Of a stretch of DNA of 64,000 nt, positions 34,482 to 41,417 are shown in pieces. Source of the DNA: JASSUD01 sp031963445. GTDB taxonomy: Bacteria; Pseudomonadota; Gammaproteobacteria; Burkholderiales; Burkholderiaceae. Both the position numbers and the translations under genes were made by a program. The notes below the pieces were generated by a model. That model was given only the letters and a program-made list of their open reading frames with translations, had not been told where the DNA came from and did not search any database. Position 1 is the stretch's first letter. Every line of letters starts with the position of its first letter. The stretch spans positions 1,488,001-1,552,000 of the forward strand of contig JASSUH010000001.1 in the NCBI GenBank assembly GCA_031963445.1. The letters run 5' to 3'.

Positions 34482-35957
34482 ATGATTCATGGTTTTAGGC
34501 CAGCTTTAAAGAGCAGCGCAGCGACGGCATCAGTTGAGTTTGAACCTCAGTTTTCTAAAGATTTTTTAGGCGACTTTATTAGCGTACCGACTAAAAAAGA
34601 TGTCTTAGCGCGAGCAAAAATCACTGAAGAAAAATGTGTTGATCCCTTTGTTAAGCTGTTAGTCCATAACAAAAGCCCTTCTGTGTGCAGTTTGAAACTC
34701 TATCGAGGGCCTGAGACTTTAAGAATAAAAGAAAAGTCGCTCACCCAAGAAACCAGCGATTCTTTTACCTTAGTGGTGCATCAAGAACCCGTCATTAACT
34801 CGCTTAAAAAGATGAGCGATGAGCTAGATGGACTCTATAAAGATCATCTTCATAATACGAATAACTTAAATCCAAAAGCTAGGCAAAAAGATTTCGCTTT
34901 ATACCAAGCGGCTCAGAAATATATTAGAGAGGTTCATGCCGCTTATATTAGAGAAAAAGATCAAGAAGATAAGCCGCTTGACCAGGCTTATATAGAAAAT
35001 TTTGCAGCAGGAAGTTCGGCAATACGCACACCAGATTTTTCGTCAGGCGCGATTACTGAAATTGCGGAAGGCTCGGAATTAGAGGCAGAAGAAGAAACAG
35101 CGCGCACCACGCCTATTACTGCTAACGTATCAACAGATGATCAGCAGATAGCTGTTAATACGTTTGCCAATGCAATGGAGACCTTAAAAGCTTTTGCTAA
35201 TCAAATCGATTTGAATGGGTCCTATAACAAAAATAGCCTGCAATATAAAATCTTCGATTTTTTTAGTAAGAACGGATTTTTTGAGCTTTCTGCTAAAGTA
35301 GCCGGTCTAGGAATCGGCGCCGCATTCGGTGCAGCGGTTGGCGGCCTAATCGGTGCCGTAATAGTGTGTACAATACAATGCGCATTAAATACGTATACGT
35401 CATCTGAATTGCGTCAATCTAATAATGAAATCGCCTTCAGAGAAACGTTAAAGAAAAATCTAAAATTAGTTTTATCAGAGGTCAATATGAACACTGGAGG
35501 AGTTACTCCGACTCAGTTTAGTTGGACAGCTGGACAACTTGACGGCTCTATACAAAATCAAACGAGTGCAATTCAAAATAATAATGAAGCTATTGAAGGG
35601 TTGGGAAATCGTCTTGAAAGATTAGAGTCTCTTGTCGGCTCAGATGTAAAAGAATTAAAAAATGTAGTGGGACAACTAGTCAAAGTAGCAGCCCCTCTTT
35701 TGAAACGTACAGGTTCAACAACTTCGTTGAACTCTGATGCAACGCTAGTAGGCTCTACTAATGGATCACGTTCTAACAGCCCAGAACTTGAAGAACTTAA
35801 AAAAGCATTTGCTGGCGTCTCAGAAGAAAATAAAGTGCTAAAGCAAGAAGTGGGGGAGTTAAAAGCAGGGCAGAAAGAAACAAATGATTTGCTTAGAATG
35901 CTTATTGCACAACAAGCTAATATGAATCCAGCTAATGCAATAACGCGCAACGCTTAA
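34482..35957 (+). CDS. Orphan membrane/coiled-coil cargo protein
   Basis: A 491-residue protein of unknown function. Residues 1-265 are soluble and charged; a glycine-zipper membrane segment follows (GIGAAFGAAVGGLIGAVIV, near residue 285); the C-terminal 130 residues are coiled coil (QNNNEAIEGLGNRLERLESL and SEENKVLKQEVGELKAGQKE). No signal peptide is seen. AAGGAAAG precedes the ATG. The 408-residue cargo protein on the other strand has the same layout of soluble domain, short membrane segment and coiled coil, though I see no clear sequence identity. Glycine zippers occur in pore-forming and membrane-inserting proteins; a toxin or effector role is only a guess. Confidence 0.65.
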   Translation: MIHGFRPALKSSAATASVEFEPQFSKDFLGDFISVPTKKDVLARAKITEEKCVDPFVKLLVHNKSPSVCSLKLYRGPETLRIKEKSLTQETSDSFTLVVHQEPVINSLKKMSDELDGLYKDHLHNTNNLNPKARQKDFALYQAAQKYIREVHAAYIREKDQEDKPLDQAYIENFAAGSSAIRTPDFSSGAITEIAEGSELEAEEETARTTPITANVSTDDQQIAVNTFANAMETLKAFANQIDLNGSYNKNSLQYKIFDFFSKNGFFELSAKVAGLGIGAAFGAAVGGLIGAVIVCTIQCALNTYTSSELRQSNNEIAFRETLKKNLKLVLSEVNMNTGGVTPTQFSWTAGQLDGSIQNQTSAIQNNNEAIEGLGNRLERLESLVGSDVKELKNVVGQLVKVAAPLLKRTGSTTSLNSDATLVGSTNGSRSNSPELEELKKAFAGVSEENKVLKQEVGELKAGQKETNDLLRMLIAQQANMNPANAITRNA

Positions 35958-36075
35958 ATAGCTTTTTAATACAGGGCACCGCCGTCGTTTAACGGGGGGG
36001 TTATTTCTTCCCTCGTTGCTCCCATTCATAGGTTCTTCTTATATATATGCTGAATACACAAACAAGTAAAAAAAT

Positions 36076-36798
36076 ATGAGAAATATGAAAGCATTATTGT
36101 TAGCGTGCGTAGTTGTCGGCGTTTTGGGTGCATGTGGCAACGACGAAAAGACCATTGTCTCAACTCCGATAAATCCAAATGCACCGACGGTGAAGGCCTT
36201 GCCATTCACTATTGAAGGAGCTTCCCTCAGCGACGCTTTTCGAAATAATCTGAAAGTCGCACAGGTTGAGGTTGGAGTGAATGGAGGCAGCGCTTCCGAA
36301 TGGGCGGCAACGGCGATTGCGATTGCTGAAAAAGTAGCAACATTTGGCGCCGATTCAGTCCAGATTTCGGTCCGCCGGAACGAAATCACTCAACCTGAAG
36401 GTAATGGATTTCGAGTGGTCGCGGAAAGCTATTACAGTCCGGACCCAAACCGCTCTGTTTGGGATGAGGACAAAAAATGGCAGGTGTTGCAGGCAGATCC
36501 GGCGTCTATCGCAACCCAACAGGATGTAAACATCAGCGCCGACTTCGATGCTTTGTATCGGAAATTTGTGAACAGCGGGATGGACCTTAACGATGCAGAC
36601 GCCAAAGCCGGCGCGGTTATCGCTAAGAAATACAATTTAGCAAAGGACTGGCGTCTTCCCACAGTCAACCAGCGAAAAGAGATACCGCGCGATTCAATGA
36701 ATATTGACGCAGTGCCTGCAGCAAATGACCTCGCCATCCTCGAGCGCTGCTTGAATGGCAAGATCATTTATAGGGTGACTACCTGTTCTCCATCCTGA
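36076..36798 (+). CDS. Cargo lipoprotein, possibly DUF4875-like
   Basis: A 240-residue lipoprotein: MRNMKALLLACVVVGVLGAC has a positive N-terminus, hydrophobic core and an LGAC lipobox. The mature part contains SYYSPDPNRSVWDEDKKWQV and KAGAVIAKKYNLAKDWRLP, which recall the DUF4875 family of small exported proteins; this is from memory and unverified. Base composition is richer in G and C than its AT-rich neighbours, suggesting separate acquisition. No strong ribosome-binding site is visible. Confidence 0.7.
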   Translation: MRNMKALLLACVVVGVLGACGNDEKTIVSTPINPNAPTVKALPFTIEGASLSDAFRNNLKVAQVEVGVNGGSASEWAATAIAIAEKVATFGADSVQISVRRNEITQPEGNGFRVVAESYYSPDPNRSVWDEDKKWQVLQADPASIATQQDVNISADFDALYRKFVNSGMDLNDADAKAGAVIAKKYNLAKDWRLPTVNQRKEIPRDSMNIDAVPAANDLAILERCLNGKIIYRVTTCSPS

Positions 36799-36830
36799 CA
36801 TCTATAGCCTAATTCTCAAGCGCGAGACAT

Positions 36831-36857
36831 AAAAAAGCCACCTTCGTCAGAGGCGGC
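36831..36857 (-). terminator. Terminator of the C4-controlled operon
   Basis: On the minus strand GCCGCCT, a 7-base loop and AGGTGGC form a stem (with one G-U pair) followed by TTTTTT. It lies about 165 bases beyond the stop of the 408-residue gene and is correctly oriented for that operon. Confidence 0.75.
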
Positions 36858-37021
36858 AAGATCGGCAAATAAAAGCCATGCTTTATCAACGCTATCTTAT
36901 TACGGAGATAGTCACGCAGCTTTCATAAAAGCTAACCTGATAGGACGAGCAAGCTAAAAGGTTTAAAGTCTTTTAGCTTGCTGCCATCGCTAAAAAGCGA
37001 CGGGAGACGGCATGAGGTCGT

Positions 37022-38248
37022 TTAAGCGATAGCTAACCTTGCCTCCTGTTTAATATTTGATGGGGAGGTTTTAAACTCTCTCGTAGATTGTCCGTCTGCG
37101 GCCCCCTCTTTCATTGCAGCAAGCTCAGACCGTAATTCGGCAATCGAGCGTAATGCCATATTAAGATCATCGTTTATTCTCTGATTTTCCTCTTTCACCT
37201 CTTTTAGCTGTTGAGCCTGGCTTTGCTGGTTAGTACCTAAGCTATTAATCGCATCTGTATTCTGCTTAATACCTTCTCCTTGTACGGCGAAACTAAACAT
37301 AATTGCGGCATCCTTTAGATTTTCAAATCGTTTCGTAAAAAGAACTAGCTCGTTCATATCCCCTTTGTCTTCTTCATCCTCTGACGCGTTGAATCTGTCC
37401 CAGAGCGTAAACACAATGAGTCCCAACAGCGAGAAAGAGGCCGAGGCCAGTATAAGAGCCGGAATGGATACGCCCATCGAGCAAGCCACCAAAGCGCCAA
37501 TAAAATATCCCGTACCGACTAGTCCAGCATGAAGAGATTTAATATTGCTCAAATCAGGCAAGCGAAATAAGCCTTGGCTCGACTGCGTCATGCGTAGACA
37601 GTAGGTAGAGAGTGCGTTAACACGATCTTTAATACTGTCTACTTGAGCCGCAGTAAATCCCGTAAAAACAAGGGCAGATTCTGAATCCTCCGGCTTTTCT
37701 GGCTGAATGACTTTAGAAATAAGGAGTTCAAGCCGCTTAAGTTCCAGCTTATAAGGCGCTGCACCCGTTGTGGGCGGTCTTCTTTCTAATAGCTCATACA
37801 TCCCAGGCAAATCAGCCTTTAACGCTTGCAAGTACGCCACTGTTAAAGGATTGACTTTGGCCAGGGGTGAAGCGATGTCGGCAGTCTCTGAATTAACGAC
37901 GGATAATTCAGGCTGAGCCAGCACAACTTCTTTTAACAGTACGGGCCTCTTCTCAAGCTGAGGAGAAACACACCCGCTTTTGTGCCAAGCCTGCAAGTAA
38001 TCGAGAATCTGCGCGAAGGCGTTTTTATTCAATTGATCGCTTAGGCTATACGGTTTGCCTGCTAATGCATTTGATTTTTCGTCTTCACGTGCTAATCCCG
38101 CTTTTTCATCCCAAAGACTATCCAGATAAGATCTTTTTTCTCCTAATGGATAGCCAGAAAAAAGAGCAAAGCTTTCATTTTTATCAGCTAGCCATCCCTT
38201 TTCGTTCAGGCGATAAGGGGCTGCTGCTGATGCAACAAATATTGGCAT
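37022..38248 (-). CDS. Orphan membrane/coiled-coil protein, second gene of the C4-controlled operon
   Basis: A 408-residue protein of unknown function. Residues 1-245 are soluble; two adjacent membrane helices follow (GLVGTGYFIGALVACSMGV and IPALILASASFSLLGLIVF); then an acidic stretch (NASEDEEDKGDMNE) and a coiled coil (QQSQAQQLKEVKEENQRIND). AGGGAGGA lies 5 bases before the ATG. It starts 12 bases after the 99-residue gene, so both are made from the promoter at 38.78 kb and fall under the C4-like RNA. In phage P1 the C4-controlled operon makes a cell-division inhibitor and an antirepressor; this protein resembles neither. Confidence 0.7.
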   Translation of the reverse strand: MPIFVASAAAPYRLNEKGWLADKNESFALFSGYPLGEKRSYLDSLWDEKAGLAREDEKSNALAGKPYSLSDQLNKNAFAQILDYLQAWHKSGCVSPQLEKRPVLLKEVVLAQPELSVVNSETADIASPLAKVNPLTVAYLQALKADLPGMYELLERRPPTTGAAPYKLELKRLELLISKVIQPEKPEDSESALVFTGFTAAQVDSIKDRVNALSTYCLRMTQSSQGLFRLPDLSNIKSLHAGLVGTGYFIGALVACSMGVSIPALILASASFSLLGLIVFTLWDRFNASEDEEDKGDMNELVLFTKRFENLKDAAIMFSFAVQGEGIKQNTDAINSLGTNQQSQAQQLKEVKEENQRINDDLNMALRSIAELRSELAAMKEGAADGQSTREFKTSPSNIKQEARLAIA

Positions 38249-38260
38249 ACTGTCCTCCCT

Positions 38261-38560
38261 TTAACGCGCTGATTGCGCACGCAATAAGGCCGCATGCTCG
38301 AACTTTAAAGCGTCAAAATCTTGCTTCAGAGAAGTATGCTTCAGTAATAACTGAGCATATTTAATCCGAGGCTGAGGGATGCTAAAAGAAGATGGGGGAA
38401 ACTGAAAAAGAGGCTTTTGATAAGAACAGTAGAGAGTATATTGAGAGCGCCCCACATCGATAGAATGCCTCTGTGCAAGGCGCTCTTCATTACTAAGCGG
38501 AACATTGAGGGGTAAAAAAGAATTGCTTGGGGGTTCAGGGACGGATTGAGAGTGATACAT
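38261..38560 (-). CDS. Small orphan protein, first gene of the C4-controlled operon
   Basis: A 99-residue protein of unknown function, proline- and serine-rich at the N-terminus and with a helical C-terminus (YAQLLLKHTSLKQDFDALKF). The overlapping frame starting at GTG 38565 is rejected because AAGGAG is 8 bases before ATG 38560 and only 3 before the GTG. The ribosome-binding site lies inside a 14-base stretch that the upstream structured RNA can pair with. By position it corresponds to the icd gene of the P1 immI operon, but I see no sequence similarity. Confidence 0.65.
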   Translation of the reverse strand: MYHSQSVPEPPSNSFLPLNVPLSNEERLAQRHSIDVGRSQYTLYCSYQKPLFQFPPSSFSIPQPRIKYAQLLLKHTSLKQDFDALKFEHAALLRAQSAR

Positions 38561-38589
38561 GGCACCTACTCCTTGGTTGCGGCTTTAAT

Positions 38590-38760
38590 TTCTCCGCTAC
38601 CTCGCTTCCAAACGAGGTGGCAGAACCGAGTAGGGTTGGAAGACCGAAACCAAGGAATCAGCGAGCCCGAAGGCTCCCCTAAACGGCCCCGCCATAGAAG
38701 GCAGTACCATCCTTGATTTTCAGGGCTTCCAAACCCTGACTACTGTTGTTTCAGTAGCGA
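38590..38760 (-). ncRNA. C4-like antisense RNA
   Basis: The minus-strand transcript would begin near 38759 and fold into at least four hairpins: CTACTG/CAGTAG (38757-38740), CAGGG/CCCTG with loop TTTGGAAG (38738-38721), GAGCC/GGCTC with a tetraloop (38676-38663), and ACCTCG/CGAGGT again with a TTTGGAAG loop (38618-38599). Between the last two lie CCTTGGTT (38655-38648) and CCTACTC (38634-38628). These are the reverse complement of the two halves of AACCAAGGAGTAGG (38578-38565), which is the ribosome-binding region of the 99-residue gene. Two short complementary segments in a leader RNA, pairing with the first downstream ribosome-binding site, is the arrangement of the C4 RNA of phages P1 and P7. 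The family call is inference from this architecture. Confidence 0.75.
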
Positions 38761-38765
38761 GCCAA

Positions 38766-38793
38766 ATATTACAAGTTTCCAAGAGTTTGTCAA
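38766..38793 (-). promoter_or_regulatory. Sigma-70 promoter for the C4-like RNA operon
   Basis: On the minus strand TTGACA (38793-38788), a 16-base spacer and TAATAT (38771-38766) give a near-consensus promoter. Initiation 6-8 bases further would start the transcript at the first hairpin of the RNA. Confidence 0.8.
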
Positions 38794-38979
38794 ACAATCC
38801 TCTAAGAATACTCCCAACACCTGACTCTAATTTTTACGCCGCTTGCTTGAGCCGTTCTGATAATCAGTTTGCCTAAACGTGCTCAATTTCTCATCACGCA
38901 AAAAACAGAAAAACTGATCGTCTTACTCTGCTTAAGAAGTAAGACAGCGACTTTTTCATAGCAGCACACCCTTGCAAAC

Positions 38980-38997
38980 TGTAATCTTAAGTTTACA
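38980..38997. promoter_or_regulatory. Palindromic operator of the toxin-antitoxin pair
   Basis: TGTAATCTTAAGTTTACA is palindromic except at one base pair and lies 8 bases before the toxin ATG. This is the expected place for autoregulation by the helix-turn-helix antitoxin. Confidence 0.6.
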
Positions 38998-39005
38998 ATG
39001 CCACT

Positions 39006-39296
39006 ATGATTGAAATTCAAAAAACTCCTTCTTTTTCTAGCTGGATAGATAATCTACGCGATCTACATGCCAGAGCACGTATTCAAATGCGGATTGCCCG
39101 TCTGGCACGGGGAAATCCTGGCGATGTGCGACCAGTAGGCGAAGGAGTGAGTGAGTTAAGGATTAATTGTGGCCCTGGGTACAGGGTGTATTACGTGCAG
39201 CGAGGCCAAAGTTTAGTTGTCTTGCTGTGTGGTGGTGATAAAAGCAGTCAGTCATCAGATATTGCAAAGGCGCTTGAATTAGCGCGTAACCTGTAG
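39006..39296 (+). CDS. RelE/ParE-superfamily addiction module toxin
   Basis: A 96-residue toxin of the group annotated as putative addiction module killer protein. Recognisable parts are FSSWIDNLRDLHARARIQMRI, GDVRPVGEGVSELRI and the core GPGYRVYYVQRGQSLVVLLCGGDK. RelE-type members cleave mRNA on the ribosome; this subgroup is assumed to act likewise. It is followed by its antitoxin after 10 bases; toxin-first order is typical for this group. The locus would stabilise the element. Confidence 0.88.
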   Translation: MIEIQKTPSFSSWIDNLRDLHARARIQMRIARLARGNPGDVRPVGEGVSELRINCGPGYRVYYVQRGQSLVVLLCGGDKSSQSSDIAKALELARNL

Positions 39297-39306
39297 GAGA
39301 TTCTCC

Positions 39307-39600
39307 ATGTCTAAAACTAAAACAAGCCGCTACGATGTTTCCGAGCATCTGCGCACCGAAGAAGAAATGGCACTGTTCCTTGAAGCTTGCGTAGAAGAAG
39401 CAGACGGGGATGCCGGATTGATTGCGAGTGCATTAGGTGATATTGCACGAGCACGCGGAATGACGCAGATAGCGAGAGACGCAGGCGTAACGCGAGAAGG
39501 TTTATATAAAGCGCTATCTGGGGATAGTAGCCCTGAGTTTTCTACTATCTTAAAAGTCAGTAAAGCATTAGGGCTACGCTGGAGTGTGCATCCCGTCTAA
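39307..39600 (+). CDS. Helix-turn-helix antitoxin, addiction module antidote protein
   Basis: A 97-residue antitoxin. A helix-turn-helix lies at GMTQIARDAGVTREGLYKAL, followed by SPEFSTILKVSKALGLRW, the usual ending of this family. AGGAGATTCTCC precedes the ATG. It binds and neutralises the upstream toxin and probably represses the pair through the palindrome at 38980. The stop overlaps the convergent BrnT-like gene by 4 bases. Confidence 0.88.
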   Translation: MSKTKTSRYDVSEHLRTEEEMALFLEACVEEADGDAGLIASALGDIARARGMTQIARDAGVTREGLYKALSGDSSPEFSTILKVSKALGLRWSVHPV

Positions 39601-40079
39601 TTTTTTGCCAAGAGACTTGCTTGGATCGAGATTGAGACGGCAACCGAAAAGGTTTCTACTGAAAGCGACCCACTAAGCGTCGTCTCTTTTTTTAGCCGTT
39701 TTTTAAGTCTTTTCGATTTCCTTTTTCTTCCCCAATACTTAAGCATCATCTTGCGACTGGGATAGATATTTTTAAGATAGATGGTATTGGGTGCTTCTTC
39801 TACAAACGGCACTTCATGCAAATAGCCGTCAATATTAATGACGTATAGCCTATGGCCTTGCGCCTCTCTCCCCTCGTGATAATCATCGATGGCGACAATA
39901 TCACCACCAGCTAGCTGAGGAATAATCGATTCAAAATTAAGTTGCCGCTTTGCCTGAATATACTGATTCTTGCCTTCTGAAAATTTATAAATCGTCTCCC
40001 CTAATTTTTTAAAAACAAAATCGTCTTCAGCAGACGTAACTGGAAGAGAAGCAATATTTTTTGAAGAAGAATCCATCAT
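39597..40079 (-). CDS. BrnT/DUF4258-like toxin domain protein
   Basis: A 160-residue protein whose middle part (FESIIPQLAGGDIVAIDDYH, then GHRLYVINIDGYLHEVPFVE and YLKNIYPSRKMMLKYW) follows the pattern of small BrnT-like ribonuclease toxins, including the final PSRK motif. It is followed by a basic tail (KRKSKRLKKRLKKE). I chose ATG 40079 because AAGGAG is 6 bases upstream; the frame from 40235 is longer but lacks a site. No antitoxin lies next to it on the same strand; the convergent neighbour is the antidote gene of another system. Function is inferred from pattern only. Confidence 0.6.
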   Translation of the reverse strand: MMDSSSKNIASLPVTSAEDDFVFKKLGETIYKFSEGKNQYIQAKRQLNFESIIPQLAGGDIVAIDDYHEGREAQGHRLYVINIDGYLHEVPFVEEAPNTIYLKNIYPSRKMMLKYWGRKRKSKRLKKRLKKETTLSGSLSVETFSVAVSISIQASLLAKN

Positions 40080-40257
40080 CAAGTGCTCCTTAAAAGAGTC
40101 AAGCCATATAGGTTTAATCAAAGCTAAAAATAGCGCTTTGCTCACTTTTTCGCAGTCAGAAATAACGCTTACTTTGCAATAGCAAGGGAATTGCAATGAC
40201 GAACAAGCAGAGAAATTTATACTTATTTTGCGCACAATGAAGAACGTTTCTCTCTTT

Positions 40258-40346
40258 TGTCCCCACTGTCCCCAACATTAAAAATTGACTGGGGACCGCG
40301 CAAACCCTCATGAATACTAGATGTCCCCGCTGTCCCCAGCGTCCCC
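40258..40346. repeat. 9-bp-phased TGTCCCC repeats, cluster 1
   Basis: TGTCCCC occurs at 40258, 40267, 40322 and 40331, with GTCCCC at 40341 and an inverted GGGGAC at 40291. Units inside each group are about 9 bases apart. The cluster is non-coding and sits at the downstream end of the replication operon. With cluster 2 at 41.3 kb it may form the replication origin recognised by the primase-helicase. Confidence 0.6.
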
Positions 40347-40385
40347 AGATTTTTTCTTATCTATCGTGTTTTCTTAATTCAATAA

Positions 40386-40610
40386 TCAGCGCACTTCTTC
40401 CAACGCTTCTCGTTGTTGCCGCAGCAACGCGTTAATCTGTTTCAGATTTTCACGCCACTCCCTAGACCGCCCACCATGCTTCAAAGAATTGCTGGATGCT
40501 ATGGCCTTGCCTTCATCGGTTCGCGGCCCTGTTGATTTCTCCCACGGTCGCCATTGCTGAATTAAGGCGCGATGCCGTGCTCGTCGTTCTGGTATCCAAC
40601 CGTTGCTCAT
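40386..40610 (-). CDS. Small conserved protein of integrated elements
   Basis: A 74-residue protein: MSNGWIPERRARHRALIQQW, then RPWEKSTGPRTDEGKAIASS and LKHGGRSREW. I have seen this WTPERR...STGPRT...HGG pattern in many proteobacterial islands and phages beside primase genes; function unknown. It overlaps the preceding gene by 98 bases in another frame, so it is probably translated by coupling. Confidence 0.7.
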   Translation of the reverse strand: MSNGWIPERRARHRALIQQWRPWEKSTGPRTDEGKAIASSNSLKHGGRSREWRENLKQINALLRQQREALEEVR

Positions 40611-41127
40611 TTTGCTTATCCAAAAGTTCGTTTGACTGAATTGCTTTTTCCGCGGGAGCGGCTACGCCGTTGTTTACCTGCTGATGGCCGTGTGCAATGT
40701 TGGCCTGATTCGCAAAAACCACAGGTGGGTTTTTAATTGTCGATAGCGTTTCGAGTGTCATCCGACATTGATTCTGCGCTTTCATCGCCATTCGAAAGAA
40801 AGACTCAAGATTTTTTTGGGATTCCTGAGAAAGCGTTCGCCGAGAAAAGTTCATAAAAATAGATTGCAGGGCCTGAGCCTGGCCCATGAGCATCGCTTCA
40901 CCTTCTTTCATCTCATTGTTTTGCACTCGCTTAATGGAGTTCGCTAAGCCTTTAGTCAGTGTCCCAACATCCTGTTCACCCAAAGGATCTTGAGCATAAG
41001 CTTCAATCACTGCCGCTGCATTGGTATTGGCGCACAGCGCGTAACAGGAGGCTAATTCTTTTTGGGTGGGAATATACGTTTTTTGCATGGGTTGTTTTTT
41101 ATCCTTTGCCTTTATCTCTTTCGTCAT
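40513..41127 (-). CDS. Conserved island protein of unknown function
   Basis: A 204-residue protein. The stretch KAQNQCRMTLETLSTIKNPP followed by VVFANQANIAHGHQQVNNG is strongly conserved in islands of Burkholderia and relatives. The start is set at ATG 41127, which forms an ATGA overlap with the preceding stop, like the other genes of this operon; ATG 41145 is the alternative. No enzyme motif or membrane helix is visible. Confidence 0.72.
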   Translation of the reverse strand: MTKEIKAKDKKQPMQKTYIPTQKELASCYALCANTNAAAVIEAYAQDPLGEQDVGTLTKGLANSIKRVQNNEMKEGEAMLMGQAQALQSIFMNFSRRTLSQESQKNLESFFRMAMKAQNQCRMTLETLSTIKNPPVVFANQANIAHGHQQVNNGVAAPAEKAIQSNELLDKQNEQRLDTRTTSTASRLNSAMATVGEINRAANR

Positions 41128-41417
41128 CTCGCCACTCCTAGCCATTCAACGGCTAATTTTTCAGCTTGCAAGCGTGGTAGGCCACCATCAAATTCTAAAA
41201 TGGCTGCGCGTTCCTCGAATCTCTCGCACTCAACCTCATTCATGCTTTTTTTCGTGGGGACAGCGGGGACAATGGGGACAACCCCTTTAATACTGGGCTT
41301 GCTGTGTCCCCACTTTGTTTTTAAAGTTGGGGACAGTGGGGACAAAAGTCGAGGAGACTGTGCTTGCTGCTCATTTTTTTCTCTATAGGATGAGAGTCCT
41401 ACAAAATTGAATTTCAT
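41124..41417 (-). CDS. Small island protein with embedded GGGGACA repeats
   Basis: A 97-residue protein. The C-terminal part RFEERAAILEFDGGLPRLQA is a motif often found next to or fused with primases of mobile elements; the N-terminal half is low-complexity and encoded by the phased GGGGACA repeats (SPLSP, VPIVPAVPT). It starts in an ATGA overlap with the helicase gene stop and ends in another ATGA overlap with the next gene. The repeats may matter more as DNA than as protein. Confidence 0.65.
   Translation of the reverse strand: MKFNFVGLSSYREKNEQQAQSPRLLSPLSPTLKTKWGHSKPSIKGVVPIVPAVPTKKSMNEVECERFEERAAILEFDGGLPRLQAEKLAVEWLGVAR
41256..41344. repeat. 9-bp-phased GGGGACA repeats, cluster 2
   Basis: GGGGACA occurs at 41256, 41265, 41274, 41329 and 41338, with inverted TGTCCCC at 41305. 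Spacing inside each run is exactly 9 bases. The cluster lies inside a small gene and keeps its reading frame. It matches cluster 1 at 40.3 kb. Confidence 0.65.

Noticed and set aside
38341..38565. Alternative 74-codon frame from GTG 38565 overlapping the 99-residue gene
   Set aside because: The Shine-Dalgarno is only 3 bases from that GTG but ideally placed for ATG 38560, and the longer frame ends next to the 408-residue gene start.
40258..40346. GGGGACA repeats considered as a CRISPR or REP element
   Set aside because: Units are only 7-9 bases and phased at 9 bp; this fits protein-binding iterons better.
41062..41388. Forward frames over the GGGGACA cluster
   Set aside because: They are opposite to the ATGA-coupled reverse operon and consist mainly of repeat-encoded low complexity.
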